Made by a program: the position numbers and the translations under genes. A stretch of 64,000 nt of DNA from Streptomyces canus. Lineage in GTDB: Bacteria; Actinomycetota; Actinomycetes; Streptomycetales; Streptomycetaceae. The notes beneath the pieces are model-generated. The model saw nothing but the letters and a program-made list of their open reading frames with translations, was not told the origin of the DNA and did not search any database. The stretch lies in assembly GCF_030815415.1 (NCBI RefSeq), contig NZ_JAUSWW010000001.1, forward strand, positions 7,130,001 to 7,194,000, given 5' to 3'. Numbering within the stretch: position 1 is the first letter of the stretch; each line of letters starts with the position of its first letter. Shown here piece after piece: positions 1-8,412 of the stretch.

Positions 1-881
1 GCGACGACCGCGTCGGCCGTGTTGCCGTAGTCGGGCTGGTCCTCGGCACCGGGCAGCGCCGACTTCAGGTACCCGTCCTTCGCGAGGGTCTTGGCGAGCC
101 AGGCGGCGCCATTGTCGCCGGCTTCGTCGGCCAGGCCGTCGTCGTTGGCCGGCTCGCAGTCCGCGGGGGACCCGGCGTCGTCCTCGGGGCTCCCCACGAG
201 GGTCTCGCCGTACGCCCCGAGCACGGCGGCGGCGGTCGCGTCCGCGTTGGCGGTCAGCTTCCCCTTCTTGTCCGGCTGGTAGGCGAAGGCACCCGCGTCC
301 GGGCCGTCACAGGGCAGCGCGAGTTTCAGCAGTCCGTCGAGCGGGGTCTTGCCCTCCTTGTTGTGGAGGTTCGGGATCGTCACACCGGCCTCCGAGAGCG
401 CGCCGATGACGACGGAGGTGGAGTTCGCGTCGCTGGCCCCGCCGGGCAGGTATCCCCAGCCGCCGTCCTTGTTCTGGACGGACTTCAACCAGGTGACAGC
501 CTTCTTCACCTGGGCGTCGTAGGAGGTGGTGAGCGTCGAGAGCGCCTGGACGGCGACCGCGGTGCTGTTGGTGTCGACCATCACCTTGGCGTCGCAGGCC
601 TTGGAGGTGTCCGCGCGGAAGGCGGGGAAGGCGCCGTTCGCGCACTGCTGCCCGACCAGCCAGGTCAGCGCCTTCTCGGCGGGGTCCACACCCACGGTGT
701 GCTGTGCCAGCAACGCCAGCGACTGCCGCCACACCCCGTCGTACGCCGGATCCCCGTCCCCGTACAGCCCCTCCGGTATCGCCACCGACGGCGACGGAGA
801 GGGACTCGCGGCGACGGCCGGGGCGGCCGTACCGATCACTGCGGTGGCGGCCAGGACCGCGGCCCTGCGGCGGACGTTCAT
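1..881 (-). CDS. Secreted prenyltransferase/squalene-cyclase-fold protein (partial)
   Basis: Reading leftward from ATG at 881, the protein opens with a signal peptide (Arg-rich start, hydrophobic AAVLAATAVIGTAAPAVAA), then repeated helix-pair motifs such as QNKDGGWGYLPGG and ALTWLVGQQCANGAF that mark the alpha/alpha-toroid fold of squalene cyclases and prenyltransferase beta subunits. It lacks any visible cyclase DxDD motif, so enzymatic activity is doubtful. The coding region runs off the left edge. A GGGAGAGG ribosome site lies 12 nt before the start. The leader is a cobalamin riboswitch, and in Streptomyces such secreted toroid proteins commonly sit beside ECF cobalt/cobalamin transporter genes. 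A role in B12 or cobalt uptake is therefore likely but inferred; the downstream genes are outside the window. Confidence 0.8.
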   Translation of the reverse strand, partial: MNVRRRAAVLAATAVIGTAAPAVAASPSPSPSVAIPEGLYGDGDPAYDGVWRQSLALLAQHTVGVDPAEKALTWLVGQQCANGAFPAFRADTSKACDAKVMVDTNSTAVAVQALSTLTTSYDAQVKKAVTWLKSVQNKDGGWGYLPGGASDANSTSVVIGALSEAGVTIPNLHNKEGKTPLDGLLKLALPCDGPDAGAFAYQPDKKGKLTANADATAAAVLGAYGETLVGSPEDDAGSPADCEPANDDGLADEAGDNGAAWLAKTLAKDGYLKSALPGAEDQPDYGNTADAVV

Positions 882-914
882 GATCGGCGGGTGCCTCTCC
901 CTGCGGGGGAGCCT

Positions 915-1122
915 GGCAGCACGGGACACCCCGGCGGCTCGGCTCCGTATACCTCGACGGTGCCGTGCACCGGCCGGTTGCCGGTGCACGTGAGCCGGTC
1001 ACAAGTACCGACACGGGGCGATCCGGCTCGCCGCTCCCGGCGGGAGACGGCTCACGGTTGCGGGTCAGCGCCGGAATTGCACCGGCTTCCCCCCGTACGG
1101 GTGTGATGACGACCCGGCCACT
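915..1122 (-). promoter_or_regulatory. Cobalamin (B12) riboswitch
   Basis: On the minus strand, positions 1090 to 1060 read GGAAGCCGGTGCAATTCCGG followed by CGCTGACCCGCAACCGT, the hallmark core of the AdoCbl riboswitch. Paired GC-rich segments follow, and a degenerate B12-box region with GCCGAGCCGCCGGGGTG lies near 925-945. It fills the leader between the divergent kinase gene and the secreted toroid gene starting at 881, so it should shut off that gene when B12 is plentiful. The core is unmistakable; the exact outer limits are estimated. Confidence 0.93.
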
Positions 1123-1179
1123 CTACCGGCCCGTAGGAAAGCCCCCGAGGGGTGCCTGTGAGCCCGGTAGGTTCCCGGC

Positions 1180-1824
1180 ATGGGGATCATCACGGGGAGA
1201 CTGATCGGCTCGGGGCGGGCCTCGGACGTGTACGAGATCGACGAGGCGTGGGTGCTGCGGCGGGCCCGGGACACCTACGGCGACGCGCTCGCCGAGGCGG
1301 CCGTCATGGAGCGGGTGCGCGGGCACGGGTATCCGGTGCCGCGGGTGCGCGTGGAGGACTGCTCGTCCACCGAGCTGGTGATGGAGCGGCTGCACGGGCC
1401 GACGATGCTGCGGGCCTTCGCCGCCGGACGGATCGACGCGGAGGAGGCAGGGGTCGTACTGGCCCGTCTCCTGCGGCGGCTGCACGCCCTGCCGGGCCGT
1501 GTCATCCATCTCGATCTGCACCCGGACAATGTCATGATCACCCCGGCCGGGCCCTATGTCATCGACTGGGCCAACGCCGAGGAGGGCGACCCCGGTCTCG
1601 ACTGGGGCATGTCGGCGGTGATCCTCGCCCAGGTCGCCGTGGGGGAGGAGACGTTCGCCGAACCGGCGCGCGCGATGCTGGCCGCGCTGCTCGCCGACGC
1701 CTCGTCCCTGACCGACGTCGGGCTGGCGGAGGCGCGGCGTCGGCGGGCGGTCAATCCGACGATGAGCCGGCGGGAGGTCGAACTCCTCGGGGCGGCGGAG
1801 GACTTGATCCGGTCGCTGATCTAA
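1180..1824 (+). CDS. APH-like small-molecule kinase
   Basis: This 214-residue protein has the aminoglycoside phosphotransferase/Bud32-like kinase fold in a short form. A nucleotide-binding N-lobe (LIGSGRASDVYEID, residues 8-21) is followed by the catalytic loop HLDLHPDNVM (about 109-118) with the Asp and Asn of the Brenner motif. YVIDWANAEEGDP supplies the metal-binding Asp of the DFG equivalent. The substrate cannot be read from sequence; relatives phosphorylate aminoglycosides, choline or sugars, and most Streptomyces paralogues are uncharacterised. It stands alone, divergent from the B12-controlled gene. The ATG at 1180 has only a weak ribosome site. Confidence 0.8.
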   Translation: MGIITGRLIGSGRASDVYEIDEAWVLRRARDTYGDALAEAAVMERVRGHGYPVPRVRVEDCSSTELVMERLHGPTMLRAFAAGRIDAEEAGVVLARLLRRLHALPGRVIHLDLHPDNVMITPAGPYVIDWANAEEGDPGLDWGMSAVILAQVAVGEETFAEPARAMLAALLADASSLTDVGLAEARRRRAVNPTMSRREVELLGAAEDLIRSLI

Positions 1825-1923
1825 TCGAGTTCGGTCGTCAAGTGGCTCGGTGCGGCCACTTCAGGTGATCAGTCCGTCCGGTTCGGTCGGACGGCGTGGG
1901 CGTGTGGCGCCACGGTCACACTG

Positions 1924-4002
1924 TTGCCCGTGTCCAGCGAGAAGACCCTCCCCGGGAACCTGCCGCCCGATCCCGGCGGCTTCGTCGGGCGGCAGCACGA
2001 ACTCGGCTGGCTCGCGGAGAAGTTGGCGCCCTCCGGCGAGCGCCGCCCGGTGACCCTGGTCGGGGTGGGAGGGGTGGGCAAGACACGGCTCGCGCTGCGG
2101 GCGGCGGAGCGGGCGGGAGCGGCGTATCCCGACGGGGTCTGGCTGGTGGAGTTGTCGCCGCTGCGGGCCGAGGGGCAGGTGCCGCTGGCCGTGATGGAGG
2201 CGCTGCGGCTGGCCGATCGGACCGCCGGGCCGGTGGCCCAGGCACTCTGCGCCTGGGTGCGGGACAAGCGGCTGCTGCTCGTCCTCGACACCTGCGAGCA
2301 CCTGCTGGCGGAGTGCGCGGCACTGATCGCGGACCTGCTCGCCGTCGCTCCGGGGGTGCGCGTCCTCGTCACCAGCCGCGAGCCGCTGGACATGCCGGGG
2401 GAGCGGACGCTCGAGGTCGCCCCGCTGCGGAAGCCCGACGCCACGGCGCTGTTCGCCCAGCGGGCCGTCACCGTCACCCCGGGCTTCGTCCTCGACGCCA
2501 CGGCCCGGCGGCAGGTCGGCGACCTCTGCCGGATCCTCGACGGCATCCCGCTCGCCATCGAACTCGCCGCCGCACGGCTGTCGTCGCACTCCCTGGACCA
2601 GCTCCACGCACTCCTCGGCGACCGGCTGCGCTCCCGCTTCGACGTGCTCGCCTGGGAGGGGACGGCGGAACAGGGGGCGCCGCGGCACGGGACCCTGCGC
2701 ACGGCCATCGGCTGGAGCCACGAGCTGTGCGCCCCGCTGGAACGGCTGTTGTGGGCGCGGCTGTCGGTGTTCGCCGGCTCCTTCACCCGGCGGGCCGCCG
2801 AGTGGGTCTGTGCGGGCGGGCCGCTCCCTGCCGACCAGATCGAGAACCTGCTTCTGCGCCTGACCCGGCAGTCGGTGGTGCTGCGTCATCCGGCCGACTC
2901 GGACCGCTTCCGGCTCCTCGACACGGTGCGCGAGTACGGCGCCGACTGGCTGAGGGAGTTGGGGGAGGGGAAGGCCGTACGGCGGCGGCACCGGGACCAC
3001 TACCGGCGGTTCGCGCGGGAGGCCTGCTCCGACTGGAACACCGGCCGCCAGGTCGCCTGGTGCGAACGGGTCTTCGCCGAGCAGGCCGACCTCCGCGCCG
3101 CCGTGGACTGCGCGCTGGAGGACCCCGGCAGCCGGGTCGCGCTGGAGACGGCGGGGAGCATCGGGTTCCTGTGGCGGCACTGCGGCATGCTGCGCGACGC
3201 CCAGCTCGCGCTCGACCGGGTGCTCGCCGTCGAGCACGAGCCGGGCGAGGGCCTGCTGCTGGCGCTGTGGAGCCGGGCGGCCGTCGCGGTCACCCAGGGG
3301 CACCCGGAGGCCGCGGTCCCCTGGGCGGAGCGGTGCATGGCCCTCGCGCGGGAACTCGGCGATCCGGCCGCGATCGACGCCACCGGATACGTCACCCTCG
3401 GCCCCCTGGTCCTGACCGGCCGCACGGCCGCGACGATCAAGGCGCTCTCGGACCTGCCGTTCGTGCCCGTCGTGTCGGACTGGCGCGGCTCGGGGCAGCT
3501 CCAGATGCGCGCCATGCGGCCGCTCGCCCATCTGATGAGCGGCGCGTACGCCGAAGTCGACGAGTCGGCCGCGGAACTGCGCGCGCTGTGCGCCGGGAGC
3601 GGCGAGCTCTGGACGGGCGCCTTCGTCGACGCCTTCATCGCCGACGCCGATCTCGCCCAGGGCCGCACCGTGGCCGCCCTGGACCATGCCCGGGCCGCGC
3701 TGGCCGGGCATCGGCTGATGCACAACACCGCCGGGGTCGCCTTCGGTATCGACGCCCTGGTGGCCGCCGAGATCGGGGGCGAAGGCGGAGACGGCCGCCG
3801 TGCCGCCCGGCTGCTCGGCATCAGCCGTCGTGCCTGGGAACGCGTGGGCAAGGAGCAGTTCAGCCTGCCCGGCCGCGTCGCCGCCCGCGAGGCCCGCGAA
3901 CGCCTCCTGCGCGACCGGCTCGGCGACCAGGCGTACGAGGAGGCGTACGCGCGGGGCATGGCGATGGCGTACGACGAGGGCGTCGACTACGCGCTCAGCT
4001 GA
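1924..4002 (+). CDS. AfsR/LuxR-like NB-ARC ATPase lacking a DNA-binding domain
   Basis: The 692-residue protein has a P-loop (GVGGVGKTRLA, about 46-56), a Walker B strand (LLLVLDTCEHLL, about 117-128) and sensor TSREPL. This is the STAND/NB-ARC module of LAL and SARP-type regulators. A winged-helix segment follows (LWARLSVFAGSFTRRAAEWV) and then TPR-like helices. Full-length LAL relatives continue with a LuxR HTH after the motif seen here at the very C-terminus (AYARGMAMAYDEGVDYALS), but this protein stops there, so it probably signals by protein contact rather than binding DNA. The first in-frame start is TTG 1924; GTG 1930 is an equally good choice. Its end overlaps the convergent SnoaL gene by 16 nt. 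Confidence 0.78.
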   Translation: MPVSSEKTLPGNLPPDPGGFVGRQHELGWLAEKLAPSGERRPVTLVGVGGVGKTRLALRAAERAGAAYPDGVWLVELSPLRAEGQVPLAVMEALRLADRTAGPVAQALCAWVRDKRLLLVLDTCEHLLAECAALIADLLAVAPGVRVLVTSREPLDMPGERTLEVAPLRKPDATALFAQRAVTVTPGFVLDATARRQVGDLCRILDGIPLAIELAAARLSSHSLDQLHALLGDRLRSRFDVLAWEGTAEQGAPRHGTLRTAIGWSHELCAPLERLLWARLSVFAGSFTRRAAEWVCAGGPLPADQIENLLLRLTRQSVVLRHPADSDRFRLLDTVREYGADWLRELGEGKAVRRRHRDHYRRFAREACSDWNTGRQVAWCERVFAEQADLRAAVDCALEDPGSRVALETAGSIGFLWRHCGMLRDAQLALDRVLAVEHEPGEGLLLALWSRAAVAVTQGHPEAAVPWAERCMALARELGDPAAIDATGYVTLGPLVLTGRTAATIKALSDLPFVPVVSDWRGSGQLQMRAMRPLAHLMSGAYAEVDESAAELRALCAGSGELWTGAFVDAFIADADLAQGRTVAALDHARAALAGHRLMHNTAGVAFGIDALVAAEIGGEGGDGRRAARLLGISRRAWERVGKEQFSLPGRVAAREARERLLRDRLGDQAYEEAYARGMAMAYDEGVDYALS

Positions 4003-4442
4003 GGCGTCGGCCCCCCGAACGGCAGATGCAGCGCCCGCGACGCCAGCAGCCAACTCCCGTCCGCCGAACGCCGGAACGTGTCCGCGTAGTGCCCGACCTG
4101 GACCGGCGCCCCCGGCGGCACGATCCCGCCGTGGTACCCGTCGACCCGGTACGTGGTGAAGTACGAGGTCGCCGTCGCCGTGTCCGAGGAGACCGCCGTG
4201 ACCAGGACGTTGGACATCACCCGCCGTGACAACCGGTCCCCGGGCCGGGACCCGAAGTACTCCCGCAGCGCCTCGCGCCCGTCGTACCGCCGTCCGTCGC
4301 CCGGCGAGGGCCACTCCCAGCTGCCGTCCTCGGTGAACAGCTCGGCCACGGAGCCCGGGTCCCCGATGTCGAGCCGGCGGACGAAGTCGAGGATGAGCCG
4401 TTCACAGGCGCGCTCGGCGAGGAGTTGCTCCAGAGGGTCCAT
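3987..4442 (-). CDS. SnoaL/NTF2-like protein
   Basis: A 151-residue single-domain protein of the SnoaL-like_4 cone fold: helix QLLAERACERLILDFVRRLD, then the family signature VAELFTEDGSWEWP and a beta-sheet half ending with a DTFRRSADGSWLLASRALH strand. These proteins are cyclases, isomerases or dehydratases for small hydrophobic substrates, or have no known activity. The ATG at 4442 (MDPLEQ) is preferred over the upstream in-frame ATG at 4469 because alignment to the family starts here. It converges with the ATPase gene and shares its last 16 nt. Confidence 0.8.
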   Translation of the reverse strand: MDPLEQLLAERACERLILDFVRRLDIGDPGSVAELFTEDGSWEWPSPGDGRRYDGREALREYFGSRPGDRLSRRVMSNVLVTAVSSDTATATSYFTTYRVDGYHGGIVPPGAPVQVGHYADTFRRSADGSWLLASRALHLPFGGPTPQLSA

Positions 4443-4484
4443 GGACCAGTGGTACCAGGGGCGGATCACGGCCCGCGACCCGAT

Positions 4485-5522
4485 TCACACCGCGACGTAG
4501 GTCACCGGCTCGCTCCCGGCCACGGCCTCCGCCCGCCCCAGCTTCACCAGCCGCCGCAGATGCGCCTCGGCCTCCGAGACCGCGATGGTCCGTGATCCGT
4601 AGGGGATCTGGTCCCACGGGCGGTTCCACTCCATGCGCTCGGCGAGCTGCCACGGTGTGAGGGGTTCGACCAGCAGCGTCAGCAGGTCGGTGAGGCGTTC
4701 CTCGTGGTGCGCGAGCAACTCCCGTACGCGGGACGCCGCGTCGGTGAAGACGTGCTGGTGGGCGGGGAGGACCTCGGCGGGGGTGAGACGGCCGACGCGT
4801 TCGAGGGAGTCGAGGTAGTCGCCGAGCGGGTCGGTGACGGTGGCGTCGTCCGGGTCCTCGTAGAGGCCGATGTGCGGGGTGATCTCGGGGAGCAGGTGGT
4901 CGCCGGAGAACAGGCGTCCGTTGCCCGGGAGTTGGGCGGGGTGGCTTTCCTCCAGGTGGAGGCAGACGTGGCCCGGTGTGTGGCCCGGCGTCCAGATCGC
5001 GCGCAGACGGCGGCCCGCCAGGCCGAGGAGTTCGCCGGGGACGATCTCGCGGTCGGGGACGGCGGGAGAGAAACCGGGGAGCTTGCGGTCACGGGCGGTG
5101 CGCAGGGGCGCCACATGGGACTCCGGGGCGCCTGCGGCCTCCAGCTTGGCCGTCATATAGGAGAACCAGCGCTCCGGTCGGGTCTCGCGGGTGCGTCGGA
5201 CGATGGCCGCGTCCGCCGCGTGCATCGCGATCCAGGCGCCGGAGACCTCGCGGACCTTGCCCGACAGACCGTGGTGGTCGGGATGGTGATGGGTGATCAC
5301 CACCCCGTGGACCTCGGTGGCCGAGGTGCCGCAGGCCCGCAGCCCCTCGGCGAGCGTGTCCCAGGACTCAGGGTCGTCCCAGCCCGTGTCGACCAGCACC
5401 GGACCGCCGTCGGTGTCGACGACGTACACCAGCGTGAAGCCCAGTGGGTTGTCGGGAATGGGGACCCGGATCGACCGGACGCCTCCGCCGTGGTCGCCGA
5501 CCTGTGGCATGAGCTGAGTCAT
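4485..5522 (-). CDS. MBL-fold metallo-hydrolase
   Basis: A 345-residue metallo-beta-lactamase-fold enzyme. The metal site HHHPDHHG (THHHPDHHGLSG) is at about residue 89, a further ligand is in TPGHTPGHVCLH, and the bridging Asp is in LFSGDHLLPEITPH. A winged-helix-like C-terminal domain follows (PLTPWQLAERMEW), as in beta-lactamase-like LACTB2/thioesterase-type members. ATG 5522 is preceded by AGGGGGCCCC. About 35 nt upstream is an AAC-GC-GTT box matching the KstR operator at 13 of 14 positions, which ties the gene to the KstR-like repressor at 8517-9134. The substrate is unknown; a thioester or lactone is a reasonable guess. Confidence 0.85.
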   Translation of the reverse strand: MTQLMPQVGDHGGGVRSIRVPIPDNPLGFTLVYVVDTDGGPVLVDTGWDDPESWDTLAEGLRACGTSATEVHGVVITHHHPDHHGLSGKVREVSGAWIAMHAADAAIVRRTRETRPERWFSYMTAKLEAAGAPESHVAPLRTARDRKLPGFSPAVPDREIVPGELLGLAGRRLRAIWTPGHTPGHVCLHLEESHPAQLPGNGRLFSGDHLLPEITPHIGLYEDPDDATVTDPLGDYLDSLERVGRLTPAEVLPAHQHVFTDAASRVRELLAHHEERLTDLLTLLVEPLTPWQLAERMEWNRPWDQIPYGSRTIAVSEAEAHLRRLVKLGRAEAVAGSEPVTYVAV

Positions 5523-5557
5523 GGGGCCCCCTGTCGCCGCGTTCTCGCCACTATAAC

Positions 5558-5571
5558 TAGAACGCGTTTCG
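5558..5571. promoter_or_regulatory. KstR-type operator (13/14 match)
   Basis: TAGAACGCGTTTCG fits TNNAACNNGTTNNA except for the last base. It sits between the divergent MBL hydrolase (start 5522) and aldehyde dehydrogenase (start 5697), nearest the former. Related full matches occur at 9275 and 26955. Confidence 0.6.
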
Positions 5572-5632
5572 ATGGGAGCCCAAGTCATCCTTCAGCCTCG
5601 GCGCGGCTGTGAGCTCTGTGGACTCCTCCGAA

Positions 5633-5672
5633 GGGAACTGGTATCAGTTCCCGTATCTGATGAACCGTCAGA
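5633..5672. promoter_or_regulatory. Two palindromes in the aldehyde dehydrogenase promoter
   Basis: A perfect 8-bp inverted repeat GGGAACTG-GTAT-CAGTTCCC (5633-5652) is followed at once by TCTGATG-AAC-CGTCAGA (5656-5672), an inverted repeat with one mismatched pair. Both lie 25-65 nt before the dehydrogenase start, where a TetR-type repressor would bind. They differ from the KstR-type box next door, suggesting separate or double control. Confidence 0.55.
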
Positions 5673-5696
5673 GCCAGTCCCGGGGAGGCAGTCGCC

Positions 5697-7154
5697 ATGA
5701 CCGAGCTCGTGGAACACGGACAGCTGTTCATCGGCGGGGAGTTGACCGACCCCCTGGGCAAGGACGTCATCGAGGTGATCTCCCCGCACACCGAGGAGGT
5801 CATCGGACGGGTGCCGCACGCCTCGGCCGGGGACGTGGACCGGGCGGTCGCGGCGGCGCGCAAGGCGTTCGACGAGGGACCCTGGCCGCGGATGACGCTC
5901 GACGAGCGCATCGAGGTCGTCTCCCGCATCAAGGACGGCATCCTCACCCGGCACGAGGAGATCGCCCGCGTGATCTCCTCCGAGAACGGCTCGCCGTACT
6001 CCTGGAGCGTCCTCGCCCAGGCACTCGGCGCGATGATGGTGTGGGACGCGGCGATCACGGTCGCACGGAACTTCACGTACGAGGAGCAGCGCGACGGCGT
6101 CCTCGGCAAGATCCTGGTGCGGCGCGAGCCGGTCGGTGTCGTCGCCGCCGTAGTCCCGTGGAACGTCCCGCAGTTCGTCGCCGCCGCCAAGCTCGCGCCC
6201 GCGCTGCTCACCGGCTGCACGGTGGTGCTGAAGCCGTCGCCCGAGTCGCCGCTGGACGCGTACATCCTCGCCGAGATCACGCGCGAGGCCGGGCTGCCGG
6301 AAGGTGTGCTGTCGATCCTGCCCGCCGACCGGGAGGTCAGCGAATACCTGGTCGGGCACCCGGGCATCGACAAGGTCTCCTTCACCGGGTCGGTGGCGGC
6401 CGGCAAGCGCGTGATGGAGGTGGCGTCACGCAATCTGACGCGCGTGACACTGGAGTTGGGCGGCAAGTCGGCGGCGGTCGTCCTGCCGGACGCGGACATC
6501 GACACGTCCGTCCCCGGCATCGTGTCGGCGGCCTGGATGAACAACGGCCAGGCGTGCGTGGCCCAGACCCGCATCCTCCTGCCGCGCTCGCGCTACGACG
6601 AGTTCGCGGACGCCTTCGCCGCCGCGGCGAGCGCGCTGGTCGTCGGCGACCCGCTGGACCCCGCCACACAGGTGGGCCCGCTGGTGGCGCGGCGCCAGCA
6701 GCGCAGGAACCTCGACTACATCCGTATCGGCCAGGAGGAGGGCGCCAAGATCCTCACGGGCGGCGGCCGCCCGCCGGGCCTGGACCGCGGCTGGTACGTG
6801 GAGCCCACCCTCTTCGGCGACGTCGACAACTCCATGCGGATCGCCCGCGAGGAGATCTTCGGCCCGGTCATCTGCCTCCTTCCCTACGGCGACGAGTCCG
6901 AGGCCCTGAAGATCGCGAACGACTCGGACTACGGCCTCTCCGGCAGCGTCTGGACGGCCGACGTGGCGCACGGCATCGACGTCGCCCGCCAGGTCCGTAC
7001 GGGCACGTACTCGGTGAACACCTTCAGCCTCGACATGCTGGGCCCGTTCGGCGGCTACAAGAACTCCGGCCTGGGACGGGAGTTCGGCCCCGAGGGCTTC
7101 GGCGAGTACCTGGAGCACAAGATGATCCACCTCCCGGCCGGCTGGGAGGGATGA
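5697..7154 (+). CDS. NAD(P)-dependent aldehyde dehydrogenase
   Basis: A full-length 485-residue aldehyde dehydrogenase that oxidises an aldehyde to the acid. All catalytic parts are present: the oxyanion Asn in PWNVPQF (N156), cofactor-binding KPSPESP (about 179-185), the FTGS turn (229-232), general base Glu253 in LELGGKS, and nucleophile Cys287 in GQACVAQTR. The family is the broad betaine/steroid-aldehyde-type ALDH superfamily; the substrate is not readable. A GGAGG-like ribosome site (GGGGAGGCAG) precedes ATG 5697. The ferredoxin gene follows after 6 nt, so the two are co-transcribed, an arrangement usual where a P450 produces the aldehyde. Confidence 0.92.
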   Translation: MTELVEHGQLFIGGELTDPLGKDVIEVISPHTEEVIGRVPHASAGDVDRAVAAARKAFDEGPWPRMTLDERIEVVSRIKDGILTRHEEIARVISSENGSPYSWSVLAQALGAMMVWDAAITVARNFTYEEQRDGVLGKILVRREPVGVVAAVVPWNVPQFVAAAKLAPALLTGCTVVLKPSPESPLDAYILAEITREAGLPEGVLSILPADREVSEYLVGHPGIDKVSFTGSVAAGKRVMEVASRNLTRVTLELGGKSAAVVLPDADIDTSVPGIVSAAWMNNGQACVAQTRILLPRSRYDEFADAFAAAASALVVGDPLDPATQVGPLVARRQQRRNLDYIRIGQEEGAKILTGGGRPPGLDRGWYVEPTLFGDVDNSMRIAREEIFGPVICLLPYGDESEALKIANDSDYGLSGSVWTADVAHGIDVARQVRTGTYSVNTFSLDMLGPFGGYKNSGLGREFGPEGFGEYLEHKMIHLPAGWEG

Positions 7155-7160
7155 ACGGCC

Positions 7161-7394
7161 ATGGGTGACCGCTGGCAGGTCGAGGTCGACCGCTCCATCT
7201 GCATCGGCTCGGCCCAGTGCATCCACCACGCCCCCGACGGCTTCCACCTCGACACCGGCCGCCAGTCCCACCCCGTCGACCCGGAAACGGACGCCAACGA
7301 GAAGGTCTTGGCGGCCGCGGAGAGCTGCCCGGTGGAGGCGATCACGATCACGCTGCTGGGGAGCGGGGAGCCGGTGTTCCCGCCGGAGGAGTAG
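7161..7394 (+). CDS. P450-type ferredoxin
   Basis: A 77-residue small iron-sulfur ferredoxin. The cluster ligands are in CIGSAQC (first and last Cys of the motif, about residues 14 and 20) and a distal CPVEAI Cys (about 56). The second position of the usual CxxCxxC is Ser, so a [3Fe-4S] cluster or an unusual fourth ligand is expected, as in actinobacterial ferredoxins that feed electrons to cytochromes P450. It lies 6 nt after the aldehyde dehydrogenase. No P450 is encoded in this window, so its partner is elsewhere. Confidence 0.88.
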   Translation: MGDRWQVEVDRSICIGSAQCIHHAPDGFHLDTGRQSHPVDPETDANEKVLAAAESCPVEAITITLLGSGEPVFPPEE

Positions 7395-7442
7395 GGGCTT
7401 ACGTTCCAGCGGTCGTCACAGGACCGATCCGGGCAGGGGAAC

Positions 7443-8254
7443 GTGCACAAGAGCCAGGCCAGGCAGCTGATCGAGCGGGCGTACCAGGCGTGGGACGCCG
7501 AGGAGTGGCTGCGCGCCGCCGAGCTCTTCGAGCAGGTGCTCGCCCACTTCCCGGACGAGAAGCCGAGCGCGGAGTGGTGGTACGACGCCGCGCTCGCCCG
7601 CAAGTTCCTGCGCAACTGGCAGAAGGCGTACGAGCTGGGGCGCGAGGCCGCCGCCCGCGCCCCGCGCGGCGAGGGCGAACCGGCGTTCTGGAACCTCGGG
7701 ATCGCCGCGACGATCCAGCGGGAGTGGGCGACCGCACGGGACGCCTGGGCGGGCTTCGGCATCGAACTCCCCGACGGGGAAGGCGAGATCGACGCCCGCT
7801 TCGGGAACGCGTGCGTGCGCCTCGACACCGGCGGACTACAGGAGGTCGTGTGGATCGAGCGGCTCTGCCCGACGCGCGGACGGGTGGTCAACGTGCCCGT
7901 CACCGGCGGGCGGCGCTACGGCGAGATCGTCGTCCACGACGGCGTGCCGAACGGCGAGCGCATCGTCGACGGCACGATCTGTCTCCGACGAGTACCGCGC
8001 GCTCCCGGAGGGGTGGTCGAGGGCAGCTTCACGACTGCGGATTGTGGGGGCTGGTCGCGCAGTTCCCCGCGCCCCTGGGGTGTTGTCGTTGCCCTGCATG
8101 AGACGACGCACCGCCGGCGGGTGCGGACCCCGGGTGGGGTGCCCGGCAGGTCTCTCCGGTCACCCCGGAGGGCGCGGCGCGGCGGTTGCTGGAGCAGTGG
8201 GCCGGGGAGGCCGTGATCGGCCGGAGCTGGAGCGGGCTGGGCTCCGTGGGATAG
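7443..8254 (+). pseudogene. Disrupted TPR-repeat protein
   Basis: From GTG 7443 the first about 175 residues (MHKSQARQLIERAYQAWDAE to GVPNGERIVDG) read as a normal Streptomyces TPR protein with helix pairs such as SAEWWYDAALARKFLRNWQ. After about position 7970 family similarity ends. The reading frame stays open to 8216, but through an interspersed repeat. A short stretch in another frame at 8159-8254 (EGAARRLLEQWAGEAV..RSWSGL, then TAG) looks like the lost C-terminus. I infer an internal deletion/replacement of the middle by about 190 nt. The truncated product could still be made. Function of the intact family is unknown. Confidence 0.65.
8037..8085 (+). repeat. Streptomyces interspersed repeat (GCGCAGTTCCCCGCGCCCC type)
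   Basis: The segment TGGTCGCGCAGTTCCCCGCG-CCCCTGGGG is a sequence found in many copies in Streptomyces genomes, usually just after genes, where it can form a stem. Here it lies inside the broken TPR gene and probably marks the rearrangement junction. A related, longer copy is at 63006-63083. Confidence 0.6.
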
Positions 8255-8255
8255 G

Positions 8256-8412
8256 CATCTCGTTCGGTTTTGTCCAGAAAAATATGCTTTCGGGAGGTGC
8301 TATTGCCGCACGGAGGTTCTATTCTGGAAATAGGCCTACGGGACGAGTGAGGGAGTTCGAACCGGAGTAGCCGACTCTGGCGGAAAGCAACGCTTACGCC
8401 GGTGCCGACGTC
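8256..8412 (+). other. AT-richer intergenic segment before the TPP riboswitch
   Basis: The segment 8258-8345 is much richer in A+T than its surroundings (for example GTTTTGTCCAGAAAAATATG) and includes a small hairpin CTATT-CTGGA-AATAG near 8320. It could hold the promoter of the riboswitch transcript, or be foreign sequence. No coding region is convincing. Confidence 0.3.

Noticed and set aside
1861..4314. 817-codon open frame on the minus strand opposite the STAND ATPase
   Set aside because: Translation is low-complexity Arg/Gly/Pro with no family motif; it mirrors the high-GC plus-strand gene.
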